This document shows positions 44,863 through 54,222 of a DNA stretch of 64,000 nt, in pieces. Numbering within the stretch: the first letter of the stretch is position 1; each line of letters begins with the position of its first letter. Source of the DNA: Acetivibrio sp964564015 (GTDB lineage: Bacteria > Bacillota > Clostridia > Acetivibrionales > Acetivibrionaceae); NCBI GenBank assembly GCA_964564015.1, contig CAZLZR010000001.1:1-64000 (forward strand). Direction: 5' to 3'. The notes beneath the pieces are model-generated. The model was not told where the DNA came from, ran no database searches, and saw nothing but the letters and a program-made list of their open reading frames with translations. Position numbers and translations under genes: made by a program.

Positions 44863-46263
44863 ATGCGAATTCATGAGTTGCTACATAGTTTAATGAATTG
44901 TTTTCTATCGGGAATTACCGGGCTGATTATATTTGCTCTATTAGGTATTATTATACATTTTTGCATATATAAAAGGGTGTTTAAAGGTAGTAATAGGTTT
45001 CCAAGGAGAAAAGTAATTCTTGGTAGTCTACTTGCTGTATATCTTGCTATGGTTTTTGGGGTCACAATTCTAAATAGAGGGATTTACTATCAAAGCTATG
45101 CAAATATTCATTTTCTGAGATCTTATAAAGAAGCATGGAATATTTTCAGTATAAATAGTTGGCAGTTTATTATTCTGAATATAATTATGTTTATTCCATT
45201 AGGATTTATTTTGCCCTTATTTCATAAGAGATTTCGTAAAGTATACATTAACTTTGGGGCAGGCTTTATTCTTACTCTATTTATAGAATTGGTTCAATTA
45301 TCAGCGGGTTTGGGAATTTTCGATATAGATGATATTTTCAACAATTCATTAGGTACATTAATAGGATACGGTATAATAATGGCATTATTAACAATAATTA
45401 AATCAGAAAAGAGGAGATGGTTGAAAGCGGCAGGATTTTTATCGCCTTTACTCATTACTTCCGCAGTTTTTGTTGGAATATTTGCTTATTATAATTATAA
45501 AGAGTTTGGGAATCTACCTTATGAACATATTTATCGGATTAATTTAGAGGAAGCAGATATTAAATTAAACGTTTCATTAAAGGAAAACAAAGATACAGTT
45601 CCAGTATATAAAGCTCCTAAATATACAAAAGAACAATCAATTAAATGGGCGAAAGACTTTTTTAACAATCTTGGAATTGACGAATCAGAAATAGAGATAG
45701 ATGCGTATAATGACAGCGTATTATTTTCGGCTAAAGCTGAGCATGAGTATAGTATCTGGTTTGACTATGTGGGTGGAAGTTATAGATTTACGGATTTTTC
45801 CCATTTTGATGAAGAGTTAGAACCTATTTTTGCTGAAGAAGATTTGGTTATAGCTGCTCTTAGTGATTTTGGTGTAACTATTCCTAAGAAAGCTCAATTT
45901 AGTAATAAAGACGAAGGAGAATATCAATGGGAGGCAAATAGTATTGTAGAGTACGATACTCTTTTTGATGGTTATATAACTTGTACTTATTATAGCGATA
46001 ATTCGATTAAAGAATTAAATAATACTATGATAGAATATAATAAATTCAAAGATGTCTCAATAAAAAGTGAGAAAAAAGCCTTTGAGGAACTAACTGAAGG
46101 AAAATTCCGCTATTATGATGATGAAAATATAAGTGAGATAATCGTTGAAGGTATAGAGCTTGAGTATGTTACAGATACAAAGGGCTTTTATCAACCGGTG
46201 TATTCTTTTAAAACATTGATAAATGGCAATGAATCTTATGTAATCATACCTGCAATGGAATAA
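44863..46263 (+). CDS. VanZ-domain membrane protein with extracytoplasmic C-terminal domain
   Basis: 466-residue protein. An N-terminal VanZ-like domain (about residues 15-185) has five membrane segments including FINFGAGFILTLFIELVQ-like and FDIDDIFNNSLGTLIGYG. After a sixth segment (about 193-212) comes a large soluble domain of about 250 residues with the PepSY/YycI-type pattern (KYTKEQSIKWAKDFFNNLGI). VanZ is linked to teicoplanin resistance, but most VanZ-like proteins have no proven role. The fusion to a YycH/YycI-like domain hints at cell-wall sensing. Confidence 0.8.
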   Translation: MRIHELLHSLMNCFLSGITGLIIFALLGIIIHFCIYKRVFKGSNRFPRRKVILGSLLAVYLAMVFGVTILNRGIYYQSYANIHFLRSYKEAWNIFSINSWQFIILNIIMFIPLGFILPLFHKRFRKVYINFGAGFILTLFIELVQLSAGLGIFDIDDIFNNSLGTLIGYGIIMALLTIIKSEKRRWLKAAGFLSPLLITSAVFVGIFAYYNYKEFGNLPYEHIYRINLEEADIKLNVSLKENKDTVPVYKAPKYTKEQSIKWAKDFFNNLGIDESEIEIDAYNDSVLFSAKAEHEYSIWFDYVGGSYRFTDFSHFDEELEPIFAEEDLVIAALSDFGVTIPKKAQFSNKDEGEYQWEANSIVEYDTLFDGYITCTYYSDNSIKELNNTMIEYNKFKDVSIKSEKKAFEELTEGKFRYYDDENISEIIVEGIELEYVTDTKGFYQPVYSFKTLINGNESYVIIPAME

Positions 46264-46465
46264 GATTAAAATGACGCAATTAGAAAAGGGTTATAAAAAT
46301 CTTGTGCTCAAAGTGGTGAGGATAAGTTTTTTTCAACAAGTGAAATATTTAATTGAAGAGTTTTGCGACATGCTGGTATTAGTTTTACCCGACAATAGGA
46401 GCGTAAAGAATGGATAAAAACTATGGCGTAAGTATGGATTTGTGATTGAAAAGATTGGAGCGAAA

Positions 46466-46924
46466 ATGATGAAAATTGAATTTGACTCAATTGGGTTGGT
46501 TGCAAACAATATAGAAATTAAGAAGGACAATAATTGGGGAAGCGATGTTTCCAAAATCATACTAGATGAGCAGTATGAGCATGGATTAACAGGACTTTCA
46601 GATTTTTCACACCTTATAGTGATTTACTATTTAGATAAAGCGGATTTTAATATGGAGAAACACTTGGTAAGAAGGCCACAAGGACGTGAAGATATGCCGA
46701 TGGTTGGGATATTCTCACAAAGAGCGAAAGACCGACCTAATCCAATTGGTATAACATCAGTAGAAATAATTAATATCGACAAAAATATTATTACTGTCAA
46801 AGGATTAGATGCTGTAAATAATACTCCGATATTGGACATTAAGCCCTATTATCCAATGTATGATTGCAAAAACAATGCTATTATACCGGAATGGGTAGTA
46901 CGTTTGATGGAGCACTATTTTTAA
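46466..46924 (+). CDS. trmO: tRNA methyltransferase TrmO-like (TsaA/YaeB family)
   Basis: 152-residue protein of the TrmO/VirR-type family, which methylates N6-threonylcarbamoyladenosine at tRNA position 37. The family blocks FSHLIVIYYLDKAD, RRPQGREDMPMVGIFSQRAKDRPNPIG and DAVNNTPILDIKPY are all present. It is the short form, without the C-terminal domain of E. coli TrmO. ATG 46466 (or 46469) is taken as start. In-frame codons upstream (KYGFVIEKIGAK) look like an acetyltransferase C-terminus and are probably debris of another gene. Confidence 0.85.
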   Translation: MMKIEFDSIGLVANNIEIKKDNNWGSDVSKIILDEQYEHGLTGLSDFSHLIVIYYLDKADFNMEKHLVRRPQGREDMPMVGIFSQRAKDRPNPIGITSVEIINIDKNIITVKGLDAVNNTPILDIKPYYPMYDCKNNAIIPEWVVRLMEHYF

Positions 46925-46983
46925 TTCACTATATATATGTTGTGTGAAAATACCAGAGGTTTAATTGGAAGGTGGGGGTACAG

Positions 46984-47715
46984 GTGGGAAATAGAATTCT
47001 GCTTGTGGAAGATGATGAAGACCTTGTAAGAGGAATATCATATACTTTGGAGAAAGAGAACTTTGATATTGATAGTGCAAATACTATGGTATCAGCTTTA
47101 GAGAAGATAGACACACAGGGTTATGACCTTATACTGCTTGACGTAATGCTACCTGATGGCAGCGGTTATGATCTTTGTAAAAAAATCCGCGAATATTCAA
47201 CCATTCCTATAATATTTATCACCGCATGCGGGGAAGAACTTGATATAATAATGGGGCTCGATTTAGGAGGCGATGATTATATTGTAAAGCCTTTTAAAGT
47301 CCGAGAGCTTATATCAAGGATCAGAGCAGTTTTGCGCAGGAATAAAACTGTCCTTGGAGCTGCTTATACTAACCTTGTAAATACAATAATTTCAGGTGAT
47401 ATTGAAATGGATTTAGACGAACGGAGATTATGGAAAAATGGACAGGAAATCATTCTTACTCCTACCGAGTTCAAAATAATAACATATCTTGCCCAAAATC
47501 CCTTGATGAACCTTGAGAGAAGCCGTATTCACTCAAAATTATGTAGTACGGGTGATGAGTTTATTGACGATAATACTCTGAATGTATATATGAGAAGAAT
47601 AAGATCAAAAATTGAGGACAACCCTTCCCAACCTGAATATATAATTACGGTTAGAGGAATTGGTTACAGGTGGGCACGTGGAAGCAGAAAGAAAGTGAGT
47701 GAAGGTCATGTTTAG
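46984..47715 (+). CDS. OmpR-family response regulator
   Basis: 243-residue response regulator. A receiver domain with acidic VEDDED, phospho-acceptor Asp in LLDVMLPDGSG and the KP of DDYIVKPF is followed by a winged-helix output domain from about residue 135 (LTPTEFKIITYLAQN, MRRIRSKIE). The GTG at 46984 has AAGGTGGG upstream; GTG 46972 is too close to that site. It overlaps the kinase gene by 8 bp and, with the downstream ABC transporter, looks like a cell-envelope or antimicrobial-sensing module. Confidence 0.95.
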   Translation: MGNRILLVEDDEDLVRGISYTLEKENFDIDSANTMVSALEKIDTQGYDLILLDVMLPDGSGYDLCKKIREYSTIPIIFITACGEELDIIMGLDLGGDDYIVKPFKVRELISRIRAVLRRNKTVLGAAYTNLVNTIISGDIEMDLDERRLWKNGQEIILTPTEFKIITYLAQNPLMNLERSRIHSKLCSTGDEFIDDNTLNVYMRRIRSKIEDNPSQPEYIITVRGIGYRWARGSRKKVSEGHV

Positions 47716-48949
47716 AAACAGGGAGTTTCTTCGGTTAATTCTTGCTTTTTCATTAATATTAACTGTTCTTGTGGTTGTGCTTGTTATAACTGTATCTGAT
47801 CTATCCGATACTTTGATTTCAGATGTTGTGTATAGAGATACGGCTATTATTGGGAGGTTGGTTTCCAGCCATCCTGAGCTTAAAGACAATATTGCTGCGG
47901 CATTTTCATCGACTCTTAACGAAGAATACTACGAAGAAGGACTTAAGGCGGCAGCAAAGCTTGGTTATACTAAAGATTTTATAACCGATAGCAGATTATT
48001 AAAGCAAAACTTGCATCAACATATGCTAAAGACACTTCTTATATGTGTACTAATTTTATTAATATTCTTTTTAGTGGTATATATAACATTATATAAGTTT
48101 TTTGGAAAAATAAAATTGATTTCTAAAGGAATAGAAAAAGTAATGGATGGGGAAGTCAATACAAGGCTTCCGGAGGAGATGGAAGGAGATATTGCAATAC
48201 TTTGCTATAATGTAAATCAACTCATATCAAGAACGAATAGTCTTTTTGAAAAACTCTATCTGGAGAAGGATTCTATAAAAAGCATGATGTCTAATGTATC
48301 TCATCAAATAAAAACTCCTATAACATCACTTAAAATGTTTAATGAAATATTGGATAAGGATGGTAACAATGAGGAAATAAGAAAAGAATTCATTGAGAGA
48401 AGTGGACGTCTTATTGAGCGCATAGAAAGACTTGTTGAAAATCTTCTCAAATATTCAAAAATGCATTCGGGAGATATAAACCTTGATGCTAGAAAAGGTC
48501 ATATTTCACGTGTTTTATCGGATATTTTGGTAGATTTAGAGCCGATATTCAAATCGAGAGGCCAGAATGTGATTGCTAATCTTAATGATGTGGGAGAGTC
48601 ATTGTTTGATCCTGAATGGCTGTATGAGGCATTGGAGAATATTATAAAGAATGCTTCCGACTATACAATAAATGGAGGAGTAATTGAGGTTGCCGCTTTC
48701 AGGGACATTGAGGGAATAAAGGTAAAGGTAAAGGATACAGGTACCGGTATATCAGAAACGGATAAAATGCGAATTTTTGAGCCGTTCTACAGAGGTGGGG
48801 AGGCTCCGGCTGACAAAAAAACAGATAAAAACCAAAGAACAGGTATAGGTCTTGCACTATCAAAGCTTCTCATTGAAAAGCATAATGGATACATAGCTTT
48901 AGAATCATCCCCCGGTAAAGGAAGTACATTTACCGTTGTCCTGCTTTGA
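47708..48949 (+). CDS. Sensor histidine kinase
   Basis: 413-residue membrane kinase with two membrane segments (residues 8-30 and 108-130) and an extracytoplasmic sensor of about 75 residues. A HAMP-like region follows, then HisKA with the phospho-acceptor His199 in SNVSHQIKTP, and an ATP-binding domain with N box ENIIKNASDYT, DTGTGI and GIGLALSKLL. It partners with the regulator that overlaps it. Confidence 0.94.
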   Translation: MFRNREFLRLILAFSLILTVLVVVLVITVSDLSDTLISDVVYRDTAIIGRLVSSHPELKDNIAAAFSSTLNEEYYEEGLKAAAKLGYTKDFITDSRLLKQNLHQHMLKTLLICVLILLIFFLVVYITLYKFFGKIKLISKGIEKVMDGEVNTRLPEEMEGDIAILCYNVNQLISRTNSLFEKLYLEKDSIKSMMSNVSHQIKTPITSLKMFNEILDKDGNNEEIRKEFIERSGRLIERIERLVENLLKYSKMHSGDINLDARKGHISRVLSDILVDLEPIFKSRGQNVIANLNDVGESLFDPEWLYEALENIIKNASDYTINGGVIEVAAFRDIEGIKVKVKDTGTGISETDKMRIFEPFYRGGEAPADKKTDKNQRTGIGLALSKLLIEKHNGYIALESSPGKGSTFTVVLL

Positions 48950-49055
48950 GTGTACCCCATAATAGATTACTGAATTGTAAGGTTTTATAAACCCAATTGT
49001 AAGAAATAAGAAGTAAAATAATTATTGTGGAGTAAACGTATTGGGGGCGAAATTG

Positions 49056-49739
49056 ATGGAAGTATTAAGGACGGAACAACTGTCAAAGGTTTACGGTAAA
49101 GGTGATACAGCAACTACAGCACTTAACAGTGTTGATTTGTCAATAAACTATGGGGATTTCATAGCAATAACCGGGCCTAGCGGGTCAGGTAAAAGTACTC
49201 TTCTTCATTTACTGGGAGGACTTGATAAGCCTACTTCCGGTAAGGTGTACTTAGAAGGAAAGGATATATATTCTTTAAGTGAAAATGAGCTGTCTATATT
49301 GAGGAGGAGAAGAATTGGTTTTGTGTTTCAGTTTTTTAATCTGATACCTGTACTGACTGTTAAGGAAAATATAATGTTACCTGTTGTCATGGATGGAAAA
49401 GAACCTGATGAGGTATATATCAATGAACTGATACAGACACTGGGGCTTGAGAATAAATGCAATTCTCTGCCGCATACCCTATCCGGTGGGCAACAGCAAA
49501 GGGTGGCAATCGGGAGAGCCCTTGCCGGTAAACCGTCGGTGGTTTTTGCGGATGAACCAACAGGGAACCTTGATGTAAAGACAGGAAGAGATATAATAGG
49601 TCTTCTTAAAAGCATGTCCGGAAAATATCAGCAAACAGTAATGCTTATAACCCATGACCCTTCAGTAGCTTCCCAGTGTAATAGGCTGCTTCATATAGAA
49701 GACGGAAGCTTGACAACAGATGAGGTGATTACAGTATGA
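49056..49739 (+). CDS. ABC transporter ATPase
   Basis: 227-residue LolD/MacB/BceA-type ATPase. Walker A GPSGSGKS, FQFFN Q-loop, signature LSGGQQQRVAIGRA, Walker B VVFADEPTGNLD and LITHD are intact. The ATG at 49056 is preferred over a TTG at 49041. It overlaps the following permease gene by 4 bp. A gap of about 100 bp separates it from the kinase gene and may hold its own promoter. Confidence 0.95.
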   Translation: MEVLRTEQLSKVYGKGDTATTALNSVDLSINYGDFIAITGPSGSGKSTLLHLLGGLDKPTSGKVYLEGKDIYSLSENELSILRRRRIGFVFQFFNLIPVLTVKENIMLPVVMDGKEPDEVYINELIQTLGLENKCNSLPHTLSGGQQQRVAIGRALAGKPSVVFADEPTGNLDVKTGRDIIGLLKSMSGKYQQTVMLITHDPSVASQCNRLLHIEDGSLTTDEVITV

Positions 49740-52309
49740 AGAACTATTACTCACTGGGATACAAATATGCCACAAGACAGCCAAAGAGGTCACTTCTTAT
49801 TCTTGCAGGAGTTGTAATTGCCATTATGCTTATGACTACGGTGTCTATAGCTACGGAAGTGTATAAAAGTGTTTTAATCAAACAGGCTACGGAACAAAAT
49901 GGGGCTTGGCATGTAGCATACGAAACGGATAGCTTTGAAACGGTGGAGTTAATAAAACAACATGCCATGGTAGAGAATGTATGTCTTTTATTGGAACATA
50001 GTTGGTATAGAGTTGATAATAATCGGAAAATAGCGCTGATGACAGCATCCCAGCAAGGGATGGAACTTACGGGGATGACCATATCAAAGGGACGCTTTCC
50101 CAAGAGACCTTACGAAATGGTTATAGAAGACTGGATGGCTGATCTTCTCAATATAAAAACCTTTCCGACAAAATATAAAATGAACCAAGTGGACTATACC
50201 ATCACAGGTACCGTGAAAACCAGAGCGGAGGCGTTAAGAAGGGGAACTTCCGCAGGACTAATGCTGTATGATTTAAATACCGGACTGATTGAAAAAGATG
50301 CCCGGCATACACTGCTCGTTAGATTTAAACCCCAAGTTGACATACTAGAGGGCGTTAAAAGTCTTGAGTCTTTTACCGGACTTTATGCAGAGGAAGAGGA
50401 AGATGGGGTAACTGGTCCCAAAGAGAATATTGATTTAATCAGCGCAGAGGGAAGAACAGGGCAGTTCACCGATTATGAATTTATGAAAAGATTGGGTTTT
50501 GTTATATTGGGGATAGTGCTTTTTACTCTTTTTATATCCATATATAATATTGTCAATATATCGGTTTATGACAGGATACGTCAGTTTTGTATGCTAAGAG
50601 TTGTAGGTCTTTCTCCAAAGCAACTTTTTTACATGATGATACAGGAAACTGTTATTATCTGCGTAATTGCAATTCCTTTAGGTGTTCTAGGAGGAATCGG
50701 TTTATCCTGGCTTCTACTACTTAAGCTCGGATTCTTCCAAGCTAGTGGTATGAGACTGATTATACCTTTTGGAAGACTTGCGGGAGGCATAGTGTTTTCA
50801 ATGGCAACTGTTTTGATTTCCTGTATTATGCCGGCAATAAAAGCAACTCATTTATCTCCTGTGGGAGCTATACGAAACGGGTCAGGGCTTAAGGTAAGGG
50901 AAAGCAAACTGAAAGCTCCGGCTTCATCTTTATTTTCAAAAGGAAGAAATCCTCTTTTGTTTCCTGTTATATTATCTTATAGAAACATTTGGAGAAGGAA
51001 AAAAAGCTTTATCCTTACGGTGATCACGCTTAGCCTTTCGGTTTTTCTCCTGATTACATATTCTTTTGTAGTAAAAACAGACAGATTGCGAGCAATAGAT
51101 AGAAGGGATGTCTATTCTTCGGATTTTAGGATATATATAAGTTACGTTGATTATAGCAAGCCTCGTAATGGATGTTTGGATAAAGCGGTGAAAGCACCCG
51201 ATATGGGTTTAATCAAATCTCTTGAAAATATTGAAGGAGTAAGTCAGGTGTTTTCACCTGTTACATGGAATTATGAGTGGGCAGAAGGCTTTTTGGAGGA
51301 ACATTTTTCATATCATGATTTTATCCCGGATGTGCTAGTAGATCCTCAGAAAGTTAATGAAAGGTATATAAAACATTCTTCAGATTTTTATATAAATGAA
51401 TATGGCGGGAAAAAACCCTTTTCATCTATATTTTTAGGTTATGGAGATAAAGAGCTTGAAATAATGAAAGAATATATCTGTGAAGGATCCATAGATACTG
51501 AACTTATGAAAAATGAATTTATTGTTATTTTACCGAAATATGATCTGGAGATTAGTTCGAAGAAGATACCATATACCAGTTTAAAAACAGGTGATAGCGT
51601 TGATATCATACTAAAGGATAAAAGGATAACTGCTTCTGTAGGCGGCTTTTTTGAAAAGCTACCCTTTGCAATACAAGCGTCTATAAATGAAGGTTTTATG
51701 GTTGTAATGCACAGGGACAAACTTTTTGAATTTATAGAAAATGCAAAATGCTATAGTATTTATATTACTCTCGATGAAAATGCCGACAGGGAGTTTGTAA
51801 AAAATCAATTGGAGAATATTGCTGGAGAAAAACATGGGTATACAGTTTCATCCGACCTTGTAAACAATCCTTATGAAATAGAACTGAAGAAGCTTCAGAA
51901 CCAGGTGGATAGCGTAATATATGGAATATTGGCATGTATTGCTATAATATCAATGCTAACTATTGTAAATAACATAAGCTCAAATATCATCGTAAGACAA
52001 AAAGAATATGGAATGCTTAGAGCTACCGGAATGACCAGTACAGAGCTTAGTACTATGATACGAAGCGAAGGACTGTTTTATGGTTTGGCTGGATGGCTAA
52101 CAGGTACATTTGCAGGTCTTGGTACTTCATATATAATATACAAGTTAATTGAAAACAATGTTTCTGCAAATATTGTGTGGATAACACCATGGCGGGAGAT
52201 TTTAATGGCACTTGCAGTTTGTATCTTCGGAAGCCTTGTTTCAACTACTTTGCCTTTATTGAAAATGCGGCATATGAGCATAGTTGAGAATATAAACAAT
52301 GTAGAATAA
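49736..52309 (+). CDS. Large FtsX-family ABC permease
   Basis: 857-residue permease with two FtsX units. One N-terminal membrane segment and three segments at about residues 255-385 form the first FtsX unit (with IYNIVNISVYDRIRQFCMLRVVGLSP). A second N-terminal-type segment is near 430, then a long external domain, then the last three segments (IISMLTIVNNISSN, RQKEYGMLRATGM). It is like permeases controlled by two-component systems in lantibiotic/bacitracin-type resistance, though longer than BceB. It pairs with the ATPase that overlaps it. Confidence 0.92.
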   Translation: MKNYYSLGYKYATRQPKRSLLILAGVVIAIMLMTTVSIATEVYKSVLIKQATEQNGAWHVAYETDSFETVELIKQHAMVENVCLLLEHSWYRVDNNRKIALMTASQQGMELTGMTISKGRFPKRPYEMVIEDWMADLLNIKTFPTKYKMNQVDYTITGTVKTRAEALRRGTSAGLMLYDLNTGLIEKDARHTLLVRFKPQVDILEGVKSLESFTGLYAEEEEDGVTGPKENIDLISAEGRTGQFTDYEFMKRLGFVILGIVLFTLFISIYNIVNISVYDRIRQFCMLRVVGLSPKQLFYMMIQETVIICVIAIPLGVLGGIGLSWLLLLKLGFFQASGMRLIIPFGRLAGGIVFSMATVLISCIMPAIKATHLSPVGAIRNGSGLKVRESKLKAPASSLFSKGRNPLLFPVILSYRNIWRRKKSFILTVITLSLSVFLLITYSFVVKTDRLRAIDRRDVYSSDFRIYISYVDYSKPRNGCLDKAVKAPDMGLIKSLENIEGVSQVFSPVTWNYEWAEGFLEEHFSYHDFIPDVLVDPQKVNERYIKHSSDFYINEYGGKKPFSSIFLGYGDKELEIMKEYICEGSIDTELMKNEFIVILPKYDLEISSKKIPYTSLKTGDSVDIILKDKRITASVGGFFEKLPFAIQASINEGFMVVMHRDKLFEFIENAKCYSIYITLDENADREFVKNQLENIAGEKHGYTVSSDLVNNPYEIELKKLQNQVDSVIYGILACIAIISMLTIVNNISSNIIVRQKEYGMLRATGMTSTELSTMIRSEGLFYGLAGWLTGTFAGLGTSYIIYKLIENNVSANIVWITPWREILMALAVCIFGSLVSTTLPLLKMRHMSIVENINNVE

Positions 52310-52344
52310 TTGTTTTATTAATAAACATTTAAAAAATTGATTTC

Positions 52345-52373
52345 TTGATAGCGGCAATAAAAGCGTATAAAAT
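52345..52373 (+). promoter_or_regulatory. Promoter twin of 43007-43035, upstream of no ORF
   Basis: TTGATA (52345-52350), 17 bp, TAAAAT (52368-52373). The spacer differs from the 43-kb copy at only a few bases. Confidence 0.65.
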
Positions 52374-52537
52374 AGAGGGGAATGTAATAAAGAGATATGC
52401 ACCAACAGTATTGCCTTCCAGAATAAAAGTGGATATAGAAAAATTGCTTAATATATAAACATATAATTCTAAGACGTGAAATAAAAGGAAGTATTGCACA
52501 GTAGCTTTTTTGGTAGCATGTAATACTTCTTTTTTTC
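52374..52537 (+). ncRNA. Candidate small RNA (promoter to terminator, no ORF)
   Basis: A predicted transcript of about 155 nt begins at the 52345-52373 promoter and ends at the hairpin 52488-52537. It holds no start-to-stop frame with a ribosome binding site. It could be an sRNA, or the decayed head of a gene like that at 43 kb. The remaining sequence to 52688 carries only a TATAAT (52595-52600) for the next gene. Confidence 0.4.
52488..52537 (+). terminator. Terminator of the ORF-less unit
   Basis: GAAGTATT.CA (52488-52498) pairs with TG.AATACTTC (52519-52529), one mismatch, followed by eight T. Confidence 0.75.
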
Positions 52538-52688
52538 TAAGGGTTTTCTCAATATGGATAAGTGAAATTTGTGTAAAATTTTAAAATAATATGTTATAAT
52601 ATGACTTGGTTGAATTCGAAATCAAATCCATTGCATCTACAAATTATGCTCCTGAAATTCAATTAAAAATGGGATAGGAGATAAATTC

Positions 52689-53423
52689 ATGTTGGTAAAC
52701 AGATTTGTTTTTATGGCTATAACCGCCACTATTATGATCGTGCTGCTTGTATTGAATGTTCAAACCGTAGTTGCCGTAGCAATTACAATGCTGATTATGA
52801 TGACAGGGTACGTTATTATTAGTATCATACGGAGTAAAAAGCGTTTGAGCCTTCTTGAGGATGAATGTGACCCGGAGGCATTTATTGAGAGTACAGAAAA
52901 GCAAAGGGCTATCACGGGCAGAGATCAGAAGTTTAACGCATATTTTGATATTGACAGGGCGGCTGGGCTTATTACACTAGGTAGATTTGAGGAAGCAAAG
53001 GACATCTTGATTTCAGTAGACAAAAGCAGATTGTCACGTAAAAATGATTCTCTCCTTGTGTATACAATTAATATGATGACTTGTTTGTATGAGATGGGTG
53101 AAATCACAAAAGCTGAAGAATTGTTTGAAACTCAGATACCCAACTTAGCACCAATAAATAAAAGGATTGTGCTTGCTACTGATTTGATTGTGGCTCAACG
53201 TTTTTTCTATCTGAAAAGATATGATGAAAGCAGGAAACAGTTTGACAAATTAATAAATCAAAAGTTTAGCAAACGCATACGATTAGAAATTCTTTATTGC
53301 TTGGCTCAAATGGATGAGGAAGAGGGCAATGAAGAAGCAGCAATGGCAAAGTACAGTCAGATAGCAAGCGAGGGAAACAAGCTTTGGATATCACAAAAAG
53401 CAAGAGAAAAATGCGGTAAATAG
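52689..53423 (+). CDS. TPR-like membrane protein
   Basis: 244-residue protein with two N-terminal membrane segments (residues 7-25 and 28-47) and a helical C-terminal domain of tetratricopeptide-like repeats (for example GLITLGRFEEAKDILISV, TCLYEMGEITKAEELFET, LKRYDESRKQFDKLI). These often act as scaffolds. The start has ATAGGAG upstream. It is 24 bp from the next gene and probably cotranscribed with it. Confidence 0.82.
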   Translation: MLVNRFVFMAITATIMIVLLVLNVQTVVAVAITMLIMMTGYVIISIIRSKKRLSLLEDECDPEAFIESTEKQRAITGRDQKFNAYFDIDRAAGLITLGRFEEAKDILISVDKSRLSRKNDSLLVYTINMMTCLYEMGEITKAEELFETQIPNLAPINKRIVLATDLIVAQRFFYLKRYDESRKQFDKLINQKFSKRIRLEILYCLAQMDEEEGNEEAAMAKYSQIASEGNKLWISQKAREKCGK

Positions 53424-53462
53424 AACTACAATCGGATAACCTTCATTATGGGGGAACAGATT

Positions 53463-54173
53463 ATGGCGCATGAGTTTGTAAATGGTTATGGAATGTTGCT
53501 TGGGTATTTTGCAATTTCTGCGACGGGAGCGCTCACTTTGCGGCGGTTTGTTTCAATGCCCAGGGAGGTATTTCGTAAAACGTTGCACATGATACCCTTA
53601 GGTTCAATACTGGTATGGACATATGCGTTCAGGACGTGGTGGATATCGGCACTTGCTGCAACAGTATTTATGGCAATGTTTTATCCGGTTCTCGCAGTAG
53701 CTGAACGTATACCCGGTTTTTCGGAGCTGCTTATTGAGCGCAAGAGTGGAGAAATTAAGAGCAGTTTGGTAGTAGTGTTCAGTATGTTCACCGTTTTGAT
53801 ATGTGTTTGTTGGGGTTGGTTGGGAGAAAAATATCTGGTGATCGCATCGGTTTTTGCCTGGGGATTAGGAGATGCAGCAGCGGCATTGGTGGGAAAACGC
53901 TTCGGACGTCACTATTTAGAAGGGAAACTTATTGAAGGGCGCAAGACACTTGAGGGAACTCTTGCGATGTTTGCGGTGTCATTCGTTTCAGTGTTGGTTA
54001 TTTTGCTATCAAACGCTTCTGTGGAATGGTTCGCATACGTACCAATTGCGGTGGTGACTGCGGCAGTATGTGCAATCGTAGAACTTTACACAAAGGGTGG
54101 CATGGATACTATGACCTGCCCGTTCGCGGCGGCAGCAATCATGATTCCGTTGATTAGTTTATGGGGGGGGTGA
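53463..54173 (+). CDS. Polyprenol/phytol kinase-like membrane protein (SEC59/DGK1/VTE5 family)
   Basis: 236-residue protein with about six membrane segments. RKTLHMIPLGS near residue 45, GLGDAAAALVGKRFGRH near 142 and KTLEGTLAMF near 165 are the conserved blocks of CTP-dependent lipid kinases. It probably phosphorylates a lipid alcohol. ATG at 53463 is chosen for a GGGGGA site. It ends in a run of eight G (54163-54170) followed by TGA. One G fewer would fuse it in frame to the next gene. Confidence 0.82.
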   Translation: MAHEFVNGYGMLLGYFAISATGALTLRRFVSMPREVFRKTLHMIPLGSILVWTYAFRTWWISALAATVFMAMFYPVLAVAERIPGFSELLIERKSGEIKSSLVVVFSMFTVLICVCWGWLGEKYLVIASVFAWGLGDAAAALVGKRFGRHYLEGKLIEGRKTLEGTLAMFAVSFVSVLVILLSNASVEWFAYVPIAVVTAAVCAIVELYTKGGMDTMTCPFAAAAIMIPLISLWGG

Positions 54174-54222
54174 TAATATCAAACAGAAATCAGGAGAACG
54201 TACGCTCCTTGCTTCAATAGTA

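Noticed and set aside
46308..46560. Minus-strand frames opposite the trmO start
   Set aside because: They overlap trmO and its upstream debris, lack ribosome binding sites and have no family signature.
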